From an uncultured Bacteroidales bacterium (lineage in GTDB: Bacteria; Bacteroidota; Bacteroidia; Bacteroidales; P3): 64,000 bases of DNA. The DNA lies in NCBI GenBank assembly GCA_900314925.1, contig OMXC01000016.1:30597-94596 (forward strand), read 5' to 3'. Each line of letters begins with the position of its first letter. Position 1 is the stretch's first letter. Below, one piece after another: positions 26,953-35,593 of this stretch. Below the pieces are notes generated by a model. The model did not search any database, was not told the origin of the DNA, and saw nothing but the letters and a program-made list of their open reading frames with translations. A program made the position numbers and the translations under genes.

Positions 26953-26957
26953 ACTGT

Positions 26958-27542
26958 TCAGTCTTCAAATTCTATAATTCCACGCTGGCGGATAATCTGC
27001 ATGTTCTCCAGTCGCTGGTCGCTCACGAACCCGTCGCCCAGCGTGATGCGGTTGCCGTTCTTGGCGCGCACGGGGTGTTCGGAGTATATGTTGTCCTCGG
27101 CCGAGTTCCATATCAGGTCGTACAGATATATTGTGTCACCGCTGGTGTAGTCTATAACCACCACGCTGTCATGAGCTTCCATGATGTCGCGGTCGTCGTA
27201 TGATATGGCGTTGCCGGCTTCTATATAGGTCTTTACGCTGGCGCCATTCTCATAAAGTGTCATCGACACTCGTCGGTCGCCACGGCTCCTGTAGATGGTC
27301 TTGGCCACCGGCTTTTCGTATTTCTGTATGATTGGTGCGTTGAGCTCAAGCTGCAGCTTGCCGTTCTCGGTGCGGTGTATCCGTGCGTCGAGCACCTCTT
27401 GGCTGGCGGAGTCGCTGCGGTCTTCCTGCAGCATGCTTTTGTCGTTTTTGCATGCCACGGTCAACGCCATAAGCAGACAAGCCGATAGGAGCGTAAGCCG
27501 TCGCCACGCTCCTATCGGTTTGTCGTTGTTGTATGTCCTCAC
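26958..27542 (-). CDS. lptC: LptC-like LPS export lipoprotein
   Basis: A 194-aa protein with a basic start, a hydrophobic segment and lipobox ALTVAC near residue 31. The LptC domain follows ([34 protein letters not shown], and [14 protein letters not shown] near the end). LptC links the inner-membrane LPS extractor to the periplasmic bridge. The lipoprotein form is common in Bacteroidetes. It sits four bases after the TPR gene and five before lpxD, in the long minus-strand run from pth. Confidence 0.86.
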   Translation of the reverse strand: MRTYNNDKPIGAWRRLTLLSACLLMALTVACKNDKSMLQEDRSDSASQEVLDARIHRTENGKLQLELNAPIIQKYEKPVAKTIYRSRGDRRVSMTLYENGASVKTYIEAGNAISYDDRDIMEAHDSVVVIDYTSGDTIYLYDLIWNSAEDNIYSEHPVRAKNGNRITLGDGFVSDQRLENMQIIRQRGIIEFED

Positions 27543-27546
27543 TCGC

Positions 27547-28905
27547 TTAACGTGTTCTTATTATTGTCGTTTCGCCAATCCAGCCGGGCACTCTGTAGGC
27601 TTTGCCGTTCTCAAGGCCTGCCATGAAGGCGTCGGTCTTCGAGGGGAAGTGTGCCGCGTAGCTGCTGATGAGGCTGTTGCAGGCCTCGATGTTCTCTTCT
27701 GTGGGCTCCACTGATTTCGAGCGCTGCAGCTTGTCGACGGCTGCCCAGTAGGCGCTCTTGCCGCCGACATTGTCTTCCGAGGCGCTGCTCACGGTGGAGG
27801 CATACAGCAGGGCTATTCTCATATAGGGCTCGCCCTTGGTGGCGTCAGCGGCGGCGGCGTTGTTGTAGGCCGTGCGTGCAGCGCTCCAGTTCTTGGCTCC
27901 CGTGTGGGCATAGCCGAGGAAGAGGTAGGCGTTGTACTTGTCTTTGCCGCTGACACCCTGGATGGCGTCGTTCAGGTACTTGACAGCGTCGTGGTACTGC
28001 TTCTTCGAGATGCACATCTGGCCCATGCGCATGGCGGTGGCGGGGCTGGGCTCCAGGCGGTAGAGGTTCTCCGTGGCGCGGAAGAAGAGGTCCTGCTCTG
28101 TGCAGCGCTTGCGCATCATGATGCCGGTGATCTTCTTCAGCAGTTCCACGTTCTCGGGGTCGGCTTCAAACTTCTTGCTGTAAATCTCAACCAGCTGGTC
28201 GCATGTGGCGTAGGGAGAGAAGGCGGCCTCGACACCGGCAATGTAGCCGCGGATGGTGGCAGCCTTGACGCTGTCGGCGGCGTTCTTCTGCAGCTCGTCC
28301 TCCAGCAGGTCGCTGGCTATGTCGTAGTTGTCGACCACCAGTGTGGGTTCGGCGTAGCCGGCGCGCACATAGTTGATGGTGGCCTCCATGTATTTCACCA
28401 GGTAGGCGGCCTCCAGGTCGTCGCCGCCAATCTTCACGGCCTCGCTGTAGAGGGCGTAGTACTGCTGCAGACCGTCTTCTTTCAGTATCTCTTCGAGCTC
28501 GTTGGCCTTCTTGGCGGTGTATTTGGCGGCCTCGCCGTATTTGGCGATGCGGGTGTCGTACATGGCCATCAGCTCTTCGATGTATGCCGTCTTCTCCTCC
28601 GCGCTCTTGGCGTTGGCAATCATCACCTTCAGGATATTGGCACCGTTGATGTAGAGGTTCTTGCTCTGCTTCGGGCAGTTGGCCACGATGGTCTTCCACT
28701 GCGGGTAGGCTTCCTGCAGGTAGCGCTGGTCTTTCGAGGCTTTGTACTGTTTCACGTTCTCCTGGTAGAGGGACACGGCCTCCATCATAGGCTGTGGGTT
28801 GGCGAGGGCTTCCTCGTTGCAGCCCCATTTCTCCATCTGCGCCATGGCGGGCAGCGCGGCTGCTGCCATGAGAGTTCCGATGGTCAATGTTCTGAGTGTT
28901 TTCAT
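27547..28905 (-). CDS. Exported TPR-repeat protein
   Basis: A 452-aa protein starting at the ATG at 28903-28905, where a signal peptide begins (MKTLRTLTIGTLMAAAALPAMAQ). The rest is helical with TPR-like units, clearest near residues 310-400 (the stretch around AMRMGQMCISKKQYHDAVKYL and YNAYLFLGYAHTGAKN). Each such piece is a helical hairpin with the Gly/Ala pattern of TPRs. It is probably periplasmic and acts as a scaffold; no partner is known. Its place between the outer-membrane protein and lptC suggests a role in envelope assembly. Confidence 0.8.
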   Translation of the reverse strand: MKTLRTLTIGTLMAAAALPAMAQMEKWGCNEEALANPQPMMEAVSLYQENVKQYKASKDQRYLQEAYPQWKTIVANCPKQSKNLYINGANILKVMIANAKSAEEKTAYIEELMAMYDTRIAKYGEAAKYTAKKANELEEILKEDGLQQYYALYSEAVKIGGDDLEAAYLVKYMEATINYVRAGYAEPTLVVDNYDIASDLLEDELQKNAADSVKAATIRGYIAGVEAAFSPYATCDQLVEIYSKKFEADPENVELLKKITGIMMRKRCTEQDLFFRATENLYRLEPSPATAMRMGQMCISKKQYHDAVKYLNDAIQGVSGKDKYNAYLFLGYAHTGAKNWSAARTAYNNAAAADATKGEPYMRIALLYASTVSSASEDNVGGKSAYWAAVDKLQRSKSVEPTEENIEACNSLISSYAAHFPSKTDAFMAGLENGKAYRVPGWIGETTIIRTR

Positions 28906-28970
28906 TGTTATTGTGTTTTTATTTGTTCGCTCTTTTTCTGATTTAGTACCGCGCTGTGGCGTTTTATTGC

Positions 28971-30302
28971 TTAATTGTATTTCCGTTTGACAAACCAGCG
29001 CTCGCAGCTGCTCACGGCGATGCCGAAGGTGACGCATCTGCGCTGCAGTATCTCTTTGTCGCCCATGCTGCTGTACTCCACGCTGATGGTGAGCAGCGAG
29101 CGGCCCTTGCGCATCGGCAGTGTGATGCCGCCGCCCACGCCCCACTGGTCTACGCGGCGCTCGCCGCTGGCGGTGGTCATGTACATAAGGCCTTGTTCCA
29201 TGTGTGCGCCCACGCTTACGCCGATACGTCCAAAGTAGTTCTGTGCGTTCATGTTCACCATCTTCTCAAATCCCAGCGCATATTTGTTGTAGGCACCTCC
29301 ATGCATGGGTGACTGGCCGAAGATGTCGAAGCCTTCGGGCTCGGTGTGGCGCAGACCCTGCCAGCCGCCGAAGGTGGCGTCGGCAGCCACCTGCCACAGG
29401 CCGTTGCGTTCCAGATTGACGCCGACGCCGACAGTATGTGCCTGTTCCAGACGGCCGCGTTGCGAAGCCTCCTCGCCGCGGACGGGGAAGACGGTGTCGA
29501 GCAGCGCCTCGGTGGTGGCGTGGTAGGTGTATATCATGGCTGTCTCCTTGACTTTCATGTTCATGTATGGCTTGTAGTCGATGCCCACGCCGAGGGTGTA
29601 GCGCTCGCCGAGAGCGTGGCGGTACTGCACGCCGAAGTCAAGCAGCACATTGCCCAACCGCAGCTCCTGCGCTTTGCGCGAGTTGATGCTGTAGGTTGAC
29701 GTGTCGGTTGCCACGTAGGACATCAGCTTCACAATCTTGCCGGTGAGGTAACCCACATTGAAGCCCACCTGCAGCTTGTCGCTCTTCTTGTTCAGCACGT
29801 TGAAGGCCATGCCGGCGAAGACCTCGTTCACGCCGCCGTCGCCGCTGAATTCTGTCTTCAGGCCGCCGGTCGTTGACGGGGGCACGACGGTGAGGTAGTC
29901 CACCGACGAGTAAGGCATCAGGCCTGCCGAGAGCTTCCACCATCGCGTTATGGGCAGTCCCACAGCCAGATAGCCTATGTTGCCGTCGGCGTCCTTGGCG
30001 CGTTGGTCGCCGCTGGCAAGCCGGCTCAGCTGTATGTTGAAGCCCATGTCGAACACGAAACTCTCATTCTCGATGCTGCCGTAGGAGGCCGGGTTGAAGG
30101 GGTTGATGGTGTTGTTGCTGTGGCGGGTGTAGACCACGCCGCCCATGCGCGCCGCAGACGGCATGTTGTACGGCAGGTCGCTGACGCCGAGCCCGTATTG
30201 CGAGTAGGGCAGGTTGAAGCCGTTCTGCGCCTCGGCGCTCAGGCCCGTCAAGCCTATCAGGCCCATCAAACCTATTATCAGTCTTTTCTTCATCATTGGC
30301 AT
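28971..30302 (-). CDS. Outer-membrane protein, beta-barrel
   Basis: About 443 aa, with a signal peptide (KKRLIIGLMGLIGLTGLSAEA) and a mature start GFNLPYSQYGLGV. The pattern of alternating residues and early MPSAARMGGV resembles FadL/PorV-like barrels of this phylum. The start could be the ATG at 30300-30302 (MPMMKKRL), 17 bases after coaX, or the ATG at 30291-30293 (MKKRL). A-rich sequence before the first favours it. The gene follows coaX and precedes the TPR gene on the same strand. No specific substrate can be inferred. Confidence 0.78.
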   Translation of the reverse strand: MPMMKKRLIIGLMGLIGLTGLSAEAQNGFNLPYSQYGLGVSDLPYNMPSAARMGGVVYTRHSNNTINPFNPASYGSIENESFVFDMGFNIQLSRLASGDQRAKDADGNIGYLAVGLPITRWWKLSAGLMPYSSVDYLTVVPPSTTGGLKTEFSGDGGVNEVFAGMAFNVLNKKSDKLQVGFNVGYLTGKIVKLMSYVATDTSTYSINSRKAQELRLGNVLLDFGVQYRHALGERYTLGVGIDYKPYMNMKVKETAMIYTYHATTEALLDTVFPVRGEEASQRGRLEQAHTVGVGVNLERNGLWQVAADATFGGWQGLRHTEPEGFDIFGQSPMHGGAYNKYALGFEKMVNMNAQNYFGRIGVSVGAHMEQGLMYMTTASGERRVDQWGVGGGITLPMRKGRSLLTISVEYSSMGDKEILQRRCVTFGIAVSSCERWFVKRKYN

Positions 30303-30319
30303 TGTTTCTTTATCTACAG

Positions 30320-31000
30320 TCACTCTCCGCATATCATTATCTCGTTCAGTCCTATCATTGTCAGCAGCGGCTGGTGCTCCCAGCCGGTGGCGCCGGCGGC
30401 CATGAGGCGCTGTGCGTCGCCTCCGGTGAGCAGCACGCGCAGCGCCGGGCTCTTCTCGCGGTATAGCGCCACGTAGCCCGCCAGCGCCAACATCGTGGCG
30501 CCCAGCGTCCCGGCCACTATGCTCTCTTCCGTCGAGCGTCCCAGCACGGGGGCTTTGGTTACCCCGTCAATGTCTATTAACGGCAGTTTTGCCGTAAAAG
30601 TATGCAGCGCCTGCAAATTCATCCTGAGGCCCGGCATGATGGCTCCGCCGTGGTAGGTGCCGCCGCCGTCCACGAAGTCGACGGTGATGCACGTGCCGGC
30701 GTCGATCACCAGGCAGGCCTCGCCGCGGTGCAGGCTCCATGCCCCGCAGGCCGCCGCTATGCGGTCGGGGCCCAAAGTCTGCGGCGTCTTGTAGTCAAGG
30801 TGTATGGGCAATGGGGTCTCCGACGACAGCAGCGGCAGGTCGTACACCGTGTCGGGCACCTTGCCGCTGGCGCAGGCCAGCACAGCCTCGGCCTCGGTCA
30901 GCTTGTCGGTGGGCAGGTCGTGGCCCTGCTCCAACAGCGTGCGCCCCTCGAAGGTGGCCCATTTCACAGCCGTGTTGCCTATGTCAAGTGTCAGATTCAT
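30320..31000 (-). CDS. coaX: Type III pantothenate kinase
   Basis: CoaX phosphorylates pantothenate, the first step of coenzyme A synthesis. The 226-aa protein has the phosphate loop LDIGNTAVKWA at the N-terminus, the pantothenate/ATP regions LGPDRIAAACGA and VIDAGTCITVDFVD, and GGAIMPGLRMNLQALH. The start ATG (30998-31000) lies eight bases after the pth stop. Type III kinases are the usual form in Bacteroidetes. All motifs appear intact and length is normal. Confidence 0.93.
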   Translation of the reverse strand: MNLTLDIGNTAVKWATFEGRTLLEQGHDLPTDKLTEAEAVLACASGKVPDTVYDLPLLSSETPLPIHLDYKTPQTLGPDRIAAACGAWSLHRGEACLVIDAGTCITVDFVDGGGTYHGGAIMPGLRMNLQALHTFTAKLPLIDIDGVTKAPVLGRSTEESIVAGTLGATMLALAGYVALYREKSPALRVLLTGGDAQRLMAAGATGWEHQPLLTMIGLNEIMICGE

Positions 31001-31008
31001 CGCTTTCT

Positions 31009-31704
31009 CTATTCTGCCTTTGCCCCTTCGGTCCCCGGCTCCGGGACGGCGCCGTTGCCGTGGGCGTTGCCTTTCTTGTTGTAGAGGTTCATGGTGCGGT
31101 CTATGCCCTGCGTGGCGTAGCACTTGACGGCGTCGCAGGCCGTCTTCACGGCCTCCTCCATCCGCGCCAGGTCCTCGCCCTCCATGCGCCCCAGCACATA
31201 GTCCACCTGTCGGCCGCGGCTGAACTTGTCGCCCACGCCCATCCGCATGCGTATGTAGTTGGGGGTACCCAGGGCCGTCTCGATGTCCGTCAGCCCGTTG
31301 TGGCCGCCGGCGCCGCCCTGTTTCTTGATGCGGACGATGCCGGGGTCGAGGGCCAGGTCGTCGACCACCACCATCAGGTTCGCCAGCTCCACCTTCTCGG
31401 CCTGCAGCCAGTATTTCACGGCTTTGCCGCTGAGGTTCATGTAGGTGGTGGGCTTGATGAGCACCAGCACACGCCCCTTGTGGCGCACCTCCGTGCGGTA
31501 GGCGTGGCGCTCCAGGCTCCACCGCGCATCGGCCTCCTTGGCCAGCGCGTCGACCACCATGAAGCCCGCGTTGTGGCGCGTGCCTTCGTATTCGGCACCC
31601 ACATTGCCCAGTCCCACTATCAGATATTTAGCCACAGGCTCATCCTCCGTTTCGTTGCAATCCTTTTGTTTCCAAATGGATATAAGTCTTTCGAGCAGTC
31701 CCAT
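31009..31704 (-). CDS. pth: Peptidyl-tRNA hydrolase
   Basis: Pth frees peptides from stalled peptidyl-tRNAs. The core starts YLIVGLGNVG and has the catalytic His in GTRHNAGFMVVD, then KPTTYMNLSG and DDLALDPGIVRIKKQGGAGGHNGL. Both substrate-contact Asn residues are present. The ATG at 31702-31704 gives a 23-residue extension not usual for the family. A GTG at 31633-31635, preceded by GGAGG, gives a start right at the core and may be the true one. The promoter core at 31723-31730 leaves very little leader for the ATG. A C-terminal extension of about 20 residues is also unusual. Head of the run to the MBOAT gene. Confidence 0.93.
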   Translation of the reverse strand: MGLLERLISIWKQKDCNETEDEPVAKYLIVGLGNVGAEYEGTRHNAGFMVVDALAKEADARWSLERHAYRTEVRHKGRVLVLIKPTTYMNLSGKAVKYWLQAEKVELANLMVVVDDLALDPGIVRIKKQGGAGGHNGLTDIETALGTPNYIRMRMGVGDKFSRGRQVDYVLGRMEGEDLARMEEAVKTACDAVKCYATQGIDRTMNLYNKKGNAHGNGAVPEPGTEGAKAE

Positions 31705-31722
31705 CCATTCTGTTTTAAACTG

Positions 31723-31730
31723 CAAAGATA
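31723..31730 (-). promoter_or_regulatory. TATCTTTG promoter core for the pth-to-MBOAT run
   Basis: Minus-strand TATCTTTG lies 18 bases before the upstream ATG of pth and 87 before the alternative GTG. Confidence 0.6.
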
Positions 31731-31795
31731 CACTTTTTTTATAATATGGGCGCATAAAGTTATGTGTCCATTGCTGCCGGCTGATGGCCTGACGG

Positions 31796-31896
31796 GGTCG
31801 GTACGGCCCCTCTTCGGCCCCCCTACGGCCCTTCTACGGCCTTCCACTGAAGAACGGCCGAAGGGGGTCCGAAGGGGCTCCGTAGGGGCTCCGTAG
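31796..31896. repeat. Palindromic GGCCGAAGGG element, copy B
   Basis: It is built of CTACGGCC, CTTCGGCC and GGTCCGAAGG units. It shares about 35 contiguous bases with the reverse complement of copy A around CACTGAAGAACGGCCGAAGG. It lies between pth and the gdx-like gene. Confidence 0.85.
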
Positions 31897-31914
31897 AAAG
31901 GGCGGGGTGGGAGC

Positions 31915-32244
31915 TTACTCGGAGGCAAGCATCTTAAGGCCTATGATAGAGACTATTAGGGTCGTGATGAAGAAAATGCGCCAGAAGGTGGCTGGCTCGT
32001 GGAAGACGAAGATGCCGAGGAGGACGGAGCCCACGGCGCCGATGCCGGTCCAGACGGGGTAGGCGGTGCCTATGGGCAGGGTCTGGGTGGCTTTGGAGAG
32101 GAGCACGGCGCTGAGGACGTAGAAGAAGGCGAAGCCCGCCATCCACTCCCAGTAGGGGAGGCCGGCGAGGCCTTTGGTCTTGCCGAGGCAGAAGGCGAAG
32201 CCCACTTCGCAGAGGCCGGCGACGATGAGTATTATCCAGTTCAT
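31915..32244 (-). CDS. SMR-family exporter, guanidinium exporter (Gdx/SugE) type
   Basis: A 109-aa small multidrug resistance protein with four membrane helices. The essential Glu is at residue 13 (AGLCEVGFAF). The motif GTAYPVWTGIGAVGSVLLGIFVF matches the Gdx/SugE subgroup, with Pro in place of the more common Ala after Tyr. Family knowledge: Gdx proteins work as dual-topology dimers exporting guanidinium with protons. The ATG at 32242-32244 (MNWIILIVAG) is the family start; the longer frame adds eight residues. No guanidine riboswitch was recognised upstream, so the assignment rests on the protein only. Confidence 0.83.
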   Translation of the reverse strand: MNWIILIVAGLCEVGFAFCLGKTKGLAGLPYWEWMAGFAFFYVLSAVLLSKATQTLPIGTAYPVWTGIGAVGSVLLGIFVFHEPATFWRIFFITTLIVSIIGLKMLASE

Positions 32245-32274
32245 GTCTTGGGTGTTTTCGTTGTGCATAAAGGA

Positions 32275-32301
32275 GGGCGGCCACCGTCGGAGTGGCCGCC
32301 C
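32275..32301 (-). terminator. Terminator after the C69 dipeptidase gene
   Basis: GGGCGGCCAC pairs perfectly with GTGGCCGCCC over a 7-base loop. On the minus strand it is followed by TCCTTTATG, a weak T-tract. Confidence 0.65.
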
Positions 32302-32323
32302 TGTGGGTTGTTGTGCGGCGTGT

Positions 32324-34084
32324 TTATTTCTCGCGGATGACGTCGCCGTGGTCTTTGACGATCATGCGCTGCCACTCCTGGCGGTAGTGGGGCTGGTTGG
32401 GGAAGACCGCATTGCCGGTCTCGGTGCGCTCAAACTGGCCGTCTTTCTCTTTCTTGATGTTGCCGTCTATGTACTTGACGAGGAGGAACTTGTCGAGCTG
32501 GTCCCACTCTTTCATCATGCGCTTGGCGGCGCGGTTGGAGAAGTCGTTGAGCAGCTGGGTGAGGGCTTCGCCGTCGTTCTGCTTGGCGCGGTCGTCGAAC
32601 TTGTGCACGTCTTTGACGAAGCCGCTCTCGAGGCGGTCCTGCACGTTCTGCAGGTCTTTGATCATGTCGCTGTAGCGGCTGTAGACGAAGTTGGTGACGC
32701 GGTTGAAGAGCCAGAAGGCCGAGGTCTCGCTGTAGGTCAGCATGTCGCCGTTGCCTTGGCGGAAGCACTCGGGGATTTCGGTGATGCCGCAGTACATGGG
32801 GCAGTAGACGGTGGAGTAGGTGTCGTCGACGCCGAACCAGAGGATGCCGCCGACCTTGGCGGGCAGCCAGCTGCGGCACTGGGCCACGAACGAGAAGCCG
32901 GTCTGCTGGGTCGAGGTGGCGCGCTCGTGGATGTAGGTGTGGCCGTCGAGTTCAAAGCCCATGGGACGCCAGCGGTAGGGGCACTGGAAGGGGCCTGCGC
33001 CGAGGTCCTTGGTCATGTCCATGGCGGTGCCCTCGTAGTGGTCGCGCATGAGGTTCATGGCCTCGCGCACGTCGATCTTGTGGTCGGGCTTGACCCAGAG
33101 GGGTAGGCGCTCGGCGTTGGCGTCGCCCATGGCATATTTCTCGTAGCGCTGCATGCCGCTGGCCACGCGGTTGAACATGGCGTAGATGCGGGCGTCGCAG
33201 CCGCGCATGCCGCTGAAGGTCAGCGGGGCATAGGTGTCGCAGAAGGAGAAGTCCTCGTCCTTGCCGTCGTACCAGCCGCAGGCGCGGGCGTAGGTGATGA
33301 CCTCCGAGCTGTAGACGCACTCCACTTCAGGCTCGAAGAGGTAGTCGAGGTGCTTGCTGCTGATGACGCTGTGGAGGCCTTTGCCCTTGGCTTTCTGGAA
33401 CTTCTTGGGCTCCTGGGGGAACTGGGTGATGCGGGCCTGGTTGGCGTGGCCGCTGACGTAGCCGTCGGGGATGCGGCGCGCCACCCACACGGCACCGTCG
33501 GTGTACTTGTATTTGAGCTTCTTGGCCAGCTCGGGCTTCACGGTGCCGGGGCGCTTGCCGATGAGCTCGAGAATCCACACCTCGTTGGGGTCGCAGATGC
33601 TGAAGCTCTCGCCCTCGCTGTGGTAGGGGTAGTCTTTCATGAAGCCGGCGAGGACCTGGATGGCCTCGCGGGCGTTGCGGGCGCGCTGCAGGGTGAGGTA
33701 GATGAGCGAGCCGTAGTCGATGCCGCCCTCAATCTCCTTGGCCAGCTCCTCGCGGCCGCCGTAGGTGGTCTCGCCGATGGCCAGCTGGTGCTCGTTCATG
33801 TTGCCCACGACGCTGTAGGTCTGCGCCACCTGGGGAATCTGGATGAGCTTGGTGCCGGTGTCCCAGTCGACAACCTGGAACATGGTGCCGGCGGGGTAGG
33901 TGGCCGCCTTGCGGTAGTAGAGTTCGCCGTAGAGGGTGTGGCTGTCGGCGGCGTAGGTTATCATGGTGCTGCCGTCGCGGGTGGCACCCTTGGTGAACAG
34001 GAAGTTTGTGCAGGCGTCGGCGGTGCTGGCCGCGAAGAGGGCTATGCCCAGAAAGCCTGCTGCTAAAATACGGTTAAGTTTCAT
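32324..34084 (-). CDS. C69-family dipeptidase
   Basis: A 586-aa peptidase of family C69 (Ntn-hydrolase fold), which cleaves dipeptides. A signal peptide (MKLNRILAAGFLGIALFAAS, then TADA) is followed directly by CTNFLFTKGA, where the exposed Cys is the catalytic nucleophile after processing. Other family features include GNMNEHQLAIGETTYGGR and DPNEVWILELIG. Length is at the upper end for the family because of a C-terminal helical region. Probably periplasmic. With the C25 and DPP11 enzymes at 0-4 kb it completes a route from protein to amino acids. Confidence 0.9.
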   Translation of the reverse strand: MKLNRILAAGFLGIALFAASTADACTNFLFTKGATRDGSTMITYAADSHTLYGELYYRKAATYPAGTMFQVVDWDTGTKLIQIPQVAQTYSVVGNMNEHQLAIGETTYGGREELAKEIEGGIDYGSLIYLTLQRARNAREAIQVLAGFMKDYPYHSEGESFSICDPNEVWILELIGKRPGTVKPELAKKLKYKYTDGAVWVARRIPDGYVSGHANQARITQFPQEPKKFQKAKGKGLHSVISSKHLDYLFEPEVECVYSSEVITYARACGWYDGKDEDFSFCDTYAPLTFSGMRGCDARIYAMFNRVASGMQRYEKYAMGDANAERLPLWVKPDHKIDVREAMNLMRDHYEGTAMDMTKDLGAGPFQCPYRWRPMGFELDGHTYIHERATSTQQTGFSFVAQCRSWLPAKVGGILWFGVDDTYSTVYCPMYCGITEIPECFRQGNGDMLTYSETSAFWLFNRVTNFVYSRYSDMIKDLQNVQDRLESGFVKDVHKFDDRAKQNDGEALTQLLNDFSNRAAKRMMKEWDQLDKFLLVKYIDGNIKKEKDGQFERTETGNAVFPNQPHYRQEWQRMIVKDHGDVIREK

Positions 34085-34120
34085 ATTGATTGATGTTTTT
34101 ATTGTTTGCTAAATGCGGTG

Positions 34121-34128
34121 CAAAGATA
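34121..34128 (-). promoter_or_regulatory. TATCTTTG promoter core for the C69 gene
   Basis: Minus-strand TATCTTTG lies 36 bases before the start codon of the C69 dipeptidase gene. Confidence 0.6.
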
Positions 34129-34160
34129 CGAAATAATCTCGACATGGAGTAAAAAAGAAA

Positions 34161-34184
34161 TGCGCCGCCATTGGTGGCGGCGCA
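34161..34184 (-). terminator. Terminator after the InlB-repeat lipoprotein gene
   Basis: TGCGCCGCCA and TGGCGGCGCA form a perfect 10-bp stem. The minus strand continues TTTCTTTTTT. Confidence 0.85.
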
Positions 34185-34232
34185 TAGAGCGCTGGTTATG
34201 TGCGGTGTTGCGCTGCCGGTTGCACTGCGCGC

Positions 34233-35357
34233 TCAATTAGGCACGTAGGTGGCGGTGTAGGTGGCGTTGCCAGTGCAGGTAAAGGAACGGGGGTTGCTGG
34301 TGTTGCCGTCCTGCCAGTGGTCGAAGCGGTAGCCGTAGTATTCACTGGCGTAGAGCATCACCATGGCATCCTGTGCATACCAGCCGCTGCCGTTGACGTA
34401 GTACCTGTCGAAGCCGTTGGTGTTGCCGGTGCCGATGTAGTACATCGTGGGTGCCGTGGCGCCGCTGCCGTCACCATACTGGACGTAGGTGGTGCGGTCG
34501 ACATTTGTGTAGGATCCACCGCTGTTGTTGTCGTTATCGGTTCTTTTGAAACTTATGGGGTATCCGTCGCTGCCATAGGTGTATACATAATTGTAGCTAT
34601 AGGTGTAGGTGCTGCCGTCGCTGTTATACACCGTTGTCTCCGTCTTTTTTATCACGTTGTTTTTCGACAGGTATTCAGGATCCTCAGCTATCATCAGTCT
34701 TACGTCCTCTCTCATGCCGCTCATATAAGAGGGATGGTTGTCGTAGAGGTAGGTGGTGGTCTCGCGGTAGCTCGAACGCACACGTTCTTCCCTCACAAGG
34801 TTGCCGTTTTCCCACTCGTATGTGGTCACACGGGTCTCATCGCTCCCGCTGCTTTGCGAGGTGTATCTTGTCATCACGCCATTCTCCCATGTGTAGTTGG
34901 AAAGGCTCCAACCGCTGCCATCCTCGTTGGTCCAGGTGGTGTACACTCTTGTTACATGGCCGTCGCTGTCATAGGTTATGTCAAGCGGATGGGTTTGCCC
35001 TCCTGAAGTATAACCGGTGATATGCCCGTTATTGTCATAGTTCACAACGTAGTCCCCTCCCTCTTCATAGACTTCACCGTCCGATTCAAACCCGCCATAC
35101 CCCATACCGGTCCAGTAGCCGTTGGAATACTGGAAGGAAGTATAGTCGCATGAGCCGCCGGTATATTGTAGATTGTAGTTGAAGTAATATTTTCGGTATT
35201 TTACCGTCGTGAGTTTTGTCAACTGCTTGCCGCTACCGCCACCGTTTATGCCGCTACCGTCGGCGGCTCCGTTGTCGGTGGGGTTGTCTTTCTGGCATGA
35301 GGCCATGCCGATGACCAAAGGAAGGCACAGAGCCATAATAATGTGTCTCTTTTTCAT
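34233..35357 (-). CDS. Surface lipoprotein with a C-terminal InlB-type repeat
   Basis: A 374-aa predicted lipoprotein. I start at the ATG at 35355-35357, where a lipoprotein signal begins with lipobox GMASC near residue 20. A Gly/Asp-rich linker follows. The middle is rich in Tyr, Thr and Ser with loosely repeated YD-like units such as YDSDGHVTRVY and YGSDGYPISF. The last 45 residues (FDHWQDGNTSNPRSFTCTG and on) match the small divergent InlB B-repeat found at the ends of Bacteroidetes surface proteins. It is probably exposed on the cell surface; ligand unknown. A promoter core lies about 145 bases upstream. Confidence 0.75.
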   Translation of the reverse strand: MKKRHIIMALCLPLVIGMASCQKDNPTDNGAADGSGINGGGSGKQLTKLTTVKYRKYYFNYNLQYTGGSCDYTSFQYSNGYWTGMGYGGFESDGEVYEEGGDYVVNYDNNGHITGYTSGGQTHPLDITYDSDGHVTRVYTTWTNEDGSGWSLSNYTWENGVMTRYTSQSSGSDETRVTTYEWENGNLVREERVRSSYRETTTYLYDNHPSYMSGMREDVRLMIAEDPEYLSKNNVIKKTETTVYNSDGSTYTYSYNYVYTYGSDGYPISFKRTDNDNNSGGSYTNVDRTTYVQYGDGSGATAPTMYYIGTGNTNGFDRYYVNGSGWYAQDAMVMLYASEYYGYRFDHWQDGNTSNPRSFTCTGNATYTATYVPN

Positions 35358-35502
35358 GGTATAAATATGTTTTGGTGAATAATTGCGGGTGCGGAACAGC
35401 ACGGCAACGTGGCGCCCCTGCCCAGACAGTGGGCTGGCTTTGGCGCATGGGTGGGGTGATAGTCAGTAAGTTATGTGCTATGTGGTGCATTTTCTCAGAC
35501 TG

Positions 35503-35510
35503 CAAAGGTA
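35503..35510 (-). promoter_or_regulatory. TACCTTTG promoter core
   Basis: Minus-strand TACCTTTG lies about 145 bases upstream of the InlB-repeat lipoprotein start, implying an unusually long untranslated leader. Confidence 0.5.
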
Positions 35511-35538
35511 CACATTATTTTCAACATGGCGGAAAAAA

Positions 35539-35564
35539 ATGCACCACCGAAAATGGTGGCGCAT
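35539..35564 (-). terminator. Terminator after the threonine dehydrogenase gene
   Basis: ATGCACCACC pairs with GGTGGCGCAT (one mismatch) over a 6-base loop. The minus strand continues TTTTTTTCC. Confidence 0.8.
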
Positions 35565-35593
35565 AGGGTGTTGATATTGTGTGATATTATGTA

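Noticed and set aside
32275..32301. Hairpin as a riboswitch-like element for the SMR gene
   Set aside because: It lies upstream of the SMR start but also just after the C69 stop, and it is a simple perfect stem. A terminator is the simpler reading, and no guanidine aptamer motif is visible.
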